Part shown: one piece after another, positions 57,735 through 64,000 of the stretch
Layout: each line of letters begins with the position of its first letter
How positions within the stretch are numbered: position 1 is the first letter of the stretch
Assembly: GCA_030374765.1 (NCBI GenBank)
Contig: JARGXX010000090.1
Span: 1-64,000 of the forward strand
From: Agarophyton chilense
Taxonomy: Eukaryota; Rhodophyta; Florideophyceae; Gracilariales; Gracilariaceae
Direction of reading: 5' to 3'
DNA length: 64,000 nucleotides
Made by a program: the position numbers and the translations under genes
Notes under the pieces: model-generated
Told to the model about the DNA's origin: nothing
The model's input: the letters and a program-made list of their open reading frames with translations, nothing else
Database searches by the model: none

Positions 57735-58382
57735 TCAAGTTTGGGTTTGCCCCTTCAGCATGGCACTCTTCGCTACTCGAATCCTCGGCGAGACAGGCTC
57801 TCGGGATTTCCCGTATTCCGTAAATGGTGGAAGTGGAGGTGCTTCAGAGCAAGGACGCATTGGCTTGCGAACAAATGGTACCATTGACCCATCATCTAGT
57901 TTGACTAGTTTTCTTCGCGGGCGAATGGCTTCGACAAACTTGTCGCAATAATCACATCTCAATACCACTGGTGCAGCTAACGTCTTAAAGACGATGATGT
58001 TGACTAGGACTACAAAGCCTCCCAAACGCACCACGAGTCGAACTGTTCCCAGTGTCTTCACAGCATTTTTGTTGGCGTCTCGGATGTCCGGTAAAGGACC
58101 GTATCGAATACGTTCTAAGTCATCAGGAGCGAGCTCCGATTCCCGTATAAAGTTCGGACCAGCACCTGTGTCCAGGATAGTCAATCGACGAGATACCAGA
58201 TTCCTGTCAGAGCCAATGTCGGCATAGACCTTATGGTTTCTTTTAGACACTACCATGAGGTAGCTTTCTCGTTTTGACGGACAATTATAACGTCTCCAAG
58301 GACGATATAACTCACAGTCACACTGTACTCGCTTTCCGTCCGGCGGATTGATTCCGTACCGCGGAAATTTGGGAGGCCTCAA
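57735..58382 (-). CDS. Gypsy-2 aspartic protease region
   Basis: 216 codons. The active site DTGAG is at residues 71-75 (RRLTILDTGAGPNFIRESEL). A flap-like region and VVLRCDYCDKFVEAIRPRRK, typical of the end of Gypsy protease domains (GCDF-type motif), follow. A CDC pair lies at residues 21-23. It cleaves the polyprotein. Confidence 0.85.
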   Translation of the reverse strand: MRPPKFPRYGINPPDGKRVQCDCELYRPWRRYNCPSKRESYLMVVSKRNHKVYADIGSDRNLVSRRLTILDTGAGPNFIRESELAPDDLERIRYGPLPDIRDANKNAVKTLGTVRLVVRLGGFVVLVNIIVFKTLAAPVVLRCDYCDKFVEAIRPRRKLVKLDDGSMVPFVRKPMRPCSEAPPLPPFTEYGKSREPVSPRIRVAKSAMLKGQTQT

Positions 58383-58480
58383 GAGAATCTTGAGCTTCCA
58401 AGCGCGGGAGCAGGGAGGCGAACTCTCCCTGGTCAGAACTACGGGATCGACTAGTGCCGACCCCCCAGGGGCTCCCTCAC

Positions 58481-59230
58481 TTAGTTTTCCGGTGGCACCG
58501 GCTTATTCGCCTCAAAGGCGCCTCTTCCTACGGGGGTTCCGGGTTGTATCACTTCAGCAATCTGAGCAACTGGCTTGTCCGTCCGGCTCATTGGTGTCTG
58601 AGAAAACCAACTTTTGGCTTTCCAATACATGCCCGCCGGTACGCCGCTCCTTTCCTCTTTTGGGAGTGCTTCATAATTCGTCATGATACGACTCAGATCC
58701 TTTGCAGGAAGCGTGCATTTTGCTCTCAAATGGTGTTTTCCATAACATGAATAACATATCAAACCGTCACGACGGTTGGTCAACATAGGTTGTGAACGGT
58801 ATGCCGTGCGAGTATCCACCCATCCGGGTTTCCCGTTCTTAAAACCTCCTTGCGTTGGCACCGTGTAGGGAGGGTACATAGGGCGACGGCCCTCCATAGC
58901 CATTAGGGCTTCCTCGGACTCCGAGTGTGGGAGATCCACTGTAGGTACAGAAGAGTCCGTATATTCCATTAAATGGACCGCCTCCTCGTAGGAGTCACTC
59001 GCTTTGGGTGCCAACGACGAATCTCGCGAGTCAACTGGAGATTCCAGATGTAGCAGTTTGCTGCGGTGATTAACTGTGGTAGAGATCTTCTCCTTACCCA
59101 TTGAGGTTCCACAAGCCACTGAACGACGAGGGCTACCACGCGCTCTGGCTGCGTCTCCTTCAGCTTTCGCAAACTGAACTAACCCCAAAAAATAGACTCT
59201 TCCATGCTTCTCTCGAGATCGAGCTACCAA
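58481..59230 (-). CDS. Gypsy-2 nucleocapsid part of gag
   Basis: 250 codons with one CCHC zinc knuckle at residues 159-172 (CYSCYGKHHLRAKC, C-x2-C-x4-H-x4-C), preceded by a Pro/Tyr-rich linker (RRPMYPPYTVPTQGGF). The zinc knuckle binds element RNA during packaging. It is in a different frame from the upstream gag piece. Confidence 0.8.
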   Translation of the reverse strand: MVARSREKHGRVYFLGLVQFAKAEGDAARARGSPRRSVACGTSMGKEKISTTVNHRSKLLHLESPVDSRDSSLAPKASDSYEEAVHLMEYTDSSVPTVDLPHSESEEALMAMEGRRPMYPPYTVPTQGGFKNGKPGWVDTRTAYRSQPMLTNRRDGLICYSCYGKHHLRAKCTLPAKDLSRIMTNYEALPKEERSGVPAGMYWKAKSWFSQTPMSRTDKPVAQIAEVIQPGTPVGRGAFEANKPVPPEN

Positions 59231-59364
59231 CGACTTGATGCTCGGGTCCAGCCCGTCGATTTACAATGTAATCTTGTCCTCCGTCGAGTGGACGTTTCCA
59301 CAGCGGACTGAAGCTTTTTTAAGCCTTGAGCTGTACTCAGCTTCGCCCTTCTCAGGCTTTTGGG

Positions 59365-60216
59365 TCAATCCCTTAGGTCCAGGATCGCCTGACGTATCGC
59401 GTTTGAAGTCGCGTAACTGCGCAGCAAATACTGCATGGCCTCTGGCCTTGAGGTAACGCCGCTTTCATCGCCTGTCAATGATTCGCAAACGGAACGATAT
59501 TGCTCTAAAGCAAAACCCTCCAGGAAGTGTGGTAAAGACACAAATGCCTGTGGTTCACTCATCTCTAGAGTGTCTGCTTCGGCAACGATTCGAGTGAGAA
59601 ACTCGATAACGAGAATGGGGTTTTTCCCATCAAATGTTAAATCATTAAGGCCGATCTTCAATCGTTTGATGTGATCCTTCACCTTCGCGGTTTCGCGTCC
59701 TGAGCGCTTCTTGCTCTTCACCTTCACACGGTAGTACCTGTAATTCAGGACCTTCTGATAAAACGGATTCGTGCACGGGAGCACCTTCAATCCTTTGTAG
59801 GGAGAGCCTTTTTTTCTCATTAACCACGAAGGCGTGTTCTTCTTCCGAGATCGGCACCATCGATGACCATCATCACTGTCGTCGTCATCTGACGCATCTG
59901 AATCATCAGAATCATCAGTACTGGAACTGAAACCCTCCGTACTTGACGATTCATTACTCGAATCACGGGCGGACTTCCGCTTCTTACGTCGTGACTTCGA
60001 CTTCTTCGAACGAGCTTCCTTCAAAGGAGCTCCTTTCTCTTCCAGCACGACTGGTTTAGCAGCAGTCTGCGCATGAACTGCCGCCTCCAGGCGTTCTAAA
60101 AGAGGGTTAACTCGATTAAGGACTTCCTCTAAATCCACGGTTAAGCCGGGTTGCACATCGAGCGTATTCCCGTACCTCTCCAGTAGATGGTTCAAATCCT
60201 CAGGTAGTGTTTTCAC
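59365..60216 (-). CDS. Gypsy-2 gag, central capsid-like part
   Basis: 284 codons. A coiled-coil-prone N-terminus (EDLNHLLERYGNTLDV) comes first, then a Lys/Arg cluster (KKSKSRRKKRKSARD), a Ser/Asp low-complexity run encoded at about 59860-59950, and a capsid-like helical region with FDGKNPILVIEFLTRIVAEA. The last segment matches the Gypsy gag pattern (F-x-G-x-x-x-x-x-x-F). No intact catalytic function is expected. Confidence 0.75.
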   Translation of the reverse strand: MKTLPEDLNHLLERYGNTLDVQPGLTVDLEEVLNRVNPLLERLEAAVHAQTAAKPVVLEEKGAPLKEARSKKSKSRRKKRKSARDSSNESSSTEGFSSSTDDSDDSDASDDDDSDDGHRWCRSRKKNTPSWLMRKKGSPYKGLKVLPCTNPFYQKVLNYRYYRVKVKSKKRSGRETAKVKDHIKRLKIGLNDLTFDGKNPILVIEFLTRIVAEADTLEMSEPQAFVSLPHFLEGFALEQYRSVCESLTGDESGVTSRPEAMQYLLRSYATSNAIRQAILDLRD

Positions 60217-60276
60217 TGATGCAGAAACCGGCTACCCATCGTCTTGACGAACAAGTGCTTGGTGCGCACTGCGTAA

Positions 60277-60513
60277 TTATTCGACATCAGCGATAAGGGC
60301 AGCGATCTGTGATTCCAACGCAACCATGCGCACACGCGAAGCGCTTGGCTCAGACTTAAGACGACGCACTTCCCTGCGCAAATCATCCTTTTCTTGAGGT
60401 CCAACGACCTCAGGGTCAACTACTGCTTCGGTGGTGGGCGTGACTGCCGCTGCCACAGGGGCCGATACATCCGAGAGATCTCGTTCATCATTCACCGAAC
60501 GTGAGCGCGACAT
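60277..60513 (-). CDS. Gypsy-2 gag N-terminal coiled-coil piece
   Basis: Starts MSRSRSVNDERDLSDV and carries a heptad-like stretch, EKDDLRREVRRLKSEPSASR. It ends shortly before the central gag piece, separated by a frameshift near 60220-60270. It is the first ATG after the primer-binding site on the minus strand, so it is the probable gag start. Confidence 0.6.
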   Translation of the reverse strand: MSRSRSVNDERDLSDVSAPVAAAVTPTTEAVVDPEVVGPQEKDDLRREVRRLKSEPSASRVRMVALESQIAALIADVE

Positions 60514-60820
60514 CGCTTGACGATACAGCCGCTCTCCGGCTTCAACAGATTAGGCGAGCCTCGGTTCCGGGGGTGGTTCCGCAGGACAGGGGCGACCAGT
60601 ACTCGACTGTCTTCGGGTCTTCGGCATCCTAGACCAAACCTGAGTCCAGGTGCGAACCAAATGGTGTCTTCGACTTCTCGACCACGTGTTCAACCACGAT
60701 GAATTCCCCAATTGCCGGAGGTGGTTTGATAAACAATTAATGTATTGAGTCCACTTGTTCCAAGTATCGATATCGATTCCACGTTCCAGGAACGAATTGT
60801 TCAGTGCAGCTGACCACAGT

Positions 60821-60840
60821 GGTTCTAAGTCGGGAGACCA
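60821..60840 (-). promoter_or_regulatory. Gypsy-2 primer-binding site
   Basis: Minus strand TGGTCTCCCGACTTAGAACC, two bases from the 5' LTR. It shares its first 18 bases with the Gypsy-1 site (48002-48019). Confidence 0.75.
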
Positions 60841-60842
60841 CT

Positions 60843-61507
60843 TGTAGTATCTGCTCTAACGGAGAGAGCAGACACCTGCGACAGCGTTCGGACTGCCGAT
60901 GGGTCACTTGCAGCGAAGTAAAAGGGGTGGTAGAGCTACAACACCAGCGAGCTGGAAGTGGGGTGTGAGGCCACTACTCGCCAGCGAGGGTAAACAGGGC
61001 AACTGGGAAACGTTGATGGAACGTAAGTGCGAGAGGGCTCGTGAAGTGGTTGGGGGCTGACTATCTATTATAGGTCGTCCGGATCTCCGGTTAAGGAATC
61101 CTAACCGAGGAACCGAATAGTCATGATGCCCATGTTGTCTCCTTTACTTGGAGTCGGCGCTCACCTCTGGTACACTATATACTGTGTGCCAGGGTGAGTA
61201 CTCCAATAAATACATAAATAATACCCAGTTGTCAGCCACTTAGCCAAACCACTGTATGGGTATGGTCCCTAATGGACTTACATCTACTAAGGGTAGTAAA
61301 ACCAGCCACGTGCATCTCCACTACATGCGCCGTTGCAAGCCACTCCACTCGTGATACCACGTGTTCCAACAATATACCCTGCCTCCTGGCATCCTACGCG
61401 GTGTGTCGCTTCTTATCCTAGCACTGACCAGGCCACTCAGTAATGAGTTCCAAACGCGACTTTGCGACAAAGGAACCATCGGAACTCCGAAGTAGTAGAA
61501 TACTACA
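60843..61507 (-). repeat. Gypsy-2 5' LTR
   Basis: TGTAGTAT...ATACTACA termini, followed by TSD CTTCC at 61508-61512. Contains the 21-bp segment (GCGACAGCG...GCCG, about 60876-60897) absent from the 3' LTR, and the conserved ATG at 61443 (plus strand). Confidence 0.95.
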
Positions 61508-61512
61508 CTTCC

Positions 61513-62144
61513 CTTTGCTCCTTCACACGCGGTTTGGAAGAAGTCCAGTTCGTTGTTTGTCTATTTCATTCTTTTGGCGCACATTCCGGCTGGGTGCATT
61601 TCCTTTAAGGCTCAGGAGGGATACTTTGTTTCTTTCTCCGAGGCGTAGTATCACGGCTTTCGAGACTTCGGTCTTTTTATTTGGAAGGATAGACAATACC
61701 TGAAGAAGTATCTGCCTCCCGCAGACGTTGAAAACCTTTACGCAGAGTGGATTAACAACACTTGTAACAATCCAGGAAAATATATTATGCGACTCGCAAA
61801 CTTTGAAAAGCATTCCCACATTATTCATTAAGATGTACCGCACGTGTACTGTCTCTCTTCAAAGAACATTTCCTCCAACCATGTGCGTACCTAAAACTGT
61901 AAAATTGCGTGTGCTACTTCCTCGATCCCAAAGTTACTGAGGTTGTCGTCTTCTCGTTACCGTCATATCCACCGTCAATGTCACATCCCTGCTCCCGTTC
62001 AACTTCGCTTTCCTCGTCACCCACCGCACCACCTCCTGCTGAATCACCTCGAAATGGGTGTAGAGCTTTTTGGTAGACCTGTGTATCGGAGCCACAAGCG
62101 ACATAGCGCACGTTCACCTTCTTACAAGAGCATCTATATCTTGT
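61513..62144. other. Right flank of Gypsy-2
   Basis: No recognised gene. The sequence continues the DNA that was interrupted at 51432. Confidence 0.4.
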
Positions 62145-63956
62145 TCAGTTGCCTTTGCATTTGCAGGGAATCAAGACTCGTCTCATTTTCTGTTGCAGTA
62201 ATTCAACCTCGAAAAGCTTTTCTAAGATAATTTCACCGTCCTTGTTGAATCCTAATTTCTCTTTACAGCCCTCAGTTCTATCTGGTGATAGATCTAATGA
62301 CCATGCCTCCTTCCAGTATTTAGAAACTATGTACATCACCCTTCTTGCCTGCAGTTCGATGTGCTCTTTTGGCGGTATGAGGTCGGCAGCTACAGACTTT
62401 AAATTGTCAGCAACGAACCTCCGTAGATCCCGCTTCCATTCATCTGCTCCCACTGCATGTTCACTTATGAACATTCTCTTCGCTCGCCATGATATCTCGT
62501 TGGATGGAACAGCATCCCGCGCCCACTTCGCCCGCAGTATATCGTGCTGCGCACAGGTATTCATTTCATATTTTCCATGTTTCCCTAAATATGTAAACAA
62601 TGCCAACAGCTCACACACTTCAATAAGTCGCCCTGGAGTGGTAAGCCCAACCCATTTTTGCGGCTTGACTGCTGCATTCACGTAGTGAAGGTGACTCACA
62701 CCAGAGGTTCTTGCTGTGAAATCACATCCGGCGATAACATAAACTACAGCGAGGAACGTCATTTCCAAGCCTACGTTTTTGAAAATTCTCCTCATAACAT
62801 CAATATTCACAATGTTATCGCCAAGAACGTGCAAAAGTCCATTGCCTTCAAGAATATCGCTTAGACCTGAAATCAGAGTAGCATATGTATTCTTAGATAA
62901 AACTATCATTGTGCATTCTATACCATCACCCGTTTTAAGTTTTCTATCTTCTCCAATGTTACACCCTTCTATACAAAGAACGGAAGCTTCGAATTGGTTG
63001 TATGCGCATACAAACCTTGTATCCGCTTCACAATGAGACACATCAAGCTCAGTGAAAGTTAATCTGTTTCCCATTGGTAAATGTAACACTGCCGTCCTTC
63101 GAACGTGGACCGCATCCTTCTTTCTAACTAAATTCAATCTGCGAGATATACCGTTGAATTCTTCGTCCAGAGAAATCGTCAAAAACACCTCACCACTTCT
63201 GGGGGTAGAACACGACCTACTTCTCTCTGATAACTCTGGCAGAATATCCATTACGGGCTTTCGAAAACAGTCCAGGGGCAATGAAAAGCACCCTCCGTGT
63301 AAGAATATCTCCAAATTTAACGACTGTTCATTGCACACTTCCATTGCAGCAACACCGGAACAGAACGAGAGCAAGGACTCGAAGGACTCCTTGATTTCCC
63401 GATCGTTCACCAGATGAATCCATGGAAACATGATTGGCTGGTAGAATTCCAATCCATACAACGCCGTTTCCTCTGTTTGTACAATTTTTGATCTTTTTCC
63501 CCAATAAGCATCTCTTCTACGTTGTTCGCCATGTTTTTGTGGGATGACCAAAGGAAGATCGCCTATGTGGCGATGAATCTGGAGAAGTTTCAAACTTCGA
63601 CGACCAGAGACCCAAAGGCCCATAGTGTTTTTGGGCTTAAGAAGCGTTCACTGGATGAATGAACTGTCCCTTCGAGCGGCTATACCACGTTGGCAAATTT
63701 TTATCATTATATCCATCATGACTAAAGCAAAAATGGCCATGTTGTCATCGTAGTACAGGTTAATTGATGGCTCAGAATTTCTGCTTGTAAACGTAATTGA
63801 TTCGTCTCCAATGCTCCTACCATTAAGATCCGCCCATTCCCTTAAGTGCTCCAGATAAAAGGCCTTAAGAAAAAAGACTCTTCTTTGCCTTCCTGATCTG
63901 GCCCCTATTGTCGCGGTTTGCATCGGGGAATAGAGACACTCGGTATCGGTATACAT
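62145..63956 (-). pseudogene. PIN-like nuclease family protein (EADT...GCDFT type), one internal stop
   Basis: One minus-strand frame runs from ATG 63956 (preceded by in-frame TAG two codons upstream) to 62145. It is interrupted only by TGA at 63648-63650, so either about 600 codons with a nonsense mutation or a 492-codon protein from ATG 63623. The central part shows SHCEADTRFVCAY, MIVLSKNTYATLISG and VIAGCDFTART, in the order of a family whose members usually have HEEADT, an S-x-DTD-x-L motif and (T/S)GCDTTS; I associate this with the PIN/FEN1 nuclease fold. The second motif here is KNT instead of DTD, so a catalytic acid may be lost. The N-terminal half is unrecognised. Confidence 0.45.
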
Positions 63957-64000
63957 GAACTACTTCCCATCACCCTGTTGATTCTCTTGCAGCCTGCTCT

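Larger units (their letters stand above)
51438..61507 (-). mobile_element. Chromovirus-type Gypsy retrotransposon, structurally complete (10.07 kb)
   Basis: LTRs 51438-52081 (644 bp) and 60843-61507 (665 bp) begin TGTAGTAT and end ATACTACA (ATACTATA in the left copy). They are flanked by the 5-bp duplication CTTCC (51433-51437 and 61508-61512). Minus-strand order is gag, CCHC knuckle, protease, RT, RNase H, integrase, GPF module and chromodomain. About 27 substitutions and one 21-bp indel separate the LTRs by eye, so it is younger than the Copia element but not new. Pol has several frameshifts and stops, so it is non-autonomous. Unusually, a plus-strand gene sits between the chromodomain and the 3' LTR. 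Confidence 0.96.

Noticed and set aside
1-64000. CRISPR array or bacterial operons
   Set aside because: The tandem repeats here are long satellites, LTRs or microsatellites. No short repeats with regular unique spacers exist, and the gene content is eukaryotic.

Overview
The window is nuclear DNA from a eukaryote and consists mostly of mobile and subtelomere-like sequence. Both LTR-retrotransposon superfamilies, a chromodomain integrase, a SET domain, CACTA-type transposases, degenerate telomere-like CCCCTAAA tracts and AATAAA signals point to a eukaryote. No rRNA, tRNA, CRISPR array or bacterial operon was found. The lineage is not settled. A telomere-linked RecQ helicase with N-terminal C2H2 fingers is best known to me from fungi, and a red macroalga is an equally reasonable guess for the retroelement set.

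Layout. 1-2355: relic of a bacterial-type amino-DNA methyltransferase (DPPY motif, then DLYAGTG motif) followed by a SET-domain relic. 2956-21450: two tandem units of about 9.4 kb, closely similar to each other. Each unit carries a very long telomere-linked-helicase-like gene, a telomere-like tract, and satellite blocks here named A, U and B. Both gene copies are broken, but at different sites. 21451-27150: an unrecognised minus-strand ORF split by a complete Copia element (21906-26806; 5-bp target duplication GTAGA). 27.2-41.2 kb: AT-rich decayed DNA with two plus-strand relics of Tnp2/Plavaka-like (CACTA superfamily) transposases and one GC-rich orphan ORF. 42.1-48.4 kb: a heavily decayed minus-strand Gypsy element. 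48.4-51.4 kb: short unrecognised relics. 51438-61507: a structurally complete minus-strand chromovirus-type Gypsy element (LTRs 644 and 665 bp, TSD CTTCC) that also carries a plus-strand, antisense gene next to its 3' LTR. 62145-63956: a minus-strand ORF resembling the EADT...GCD(T/F)T PIN-like family, with one internal stop.

The most interesting part is the tandem helicase gene. Between its two N-terminal C2H2 fingers and its RecQ motor lies a stretch with the landmarks and spacing of a tyrosine recombinase (R-x-x-E, N-x-x-R, GHS...Y). If this is real, the subtelomeric repeat is a self-contained zinc-finger/recombinase/helicase mobile unit rather than a passive helicase gene. The neighbouring DNA-methyltransferase/SET relic may be a companion of the same repeat class, but that is inference. 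All motif and repeat assignments were made by eye; no database search was run.
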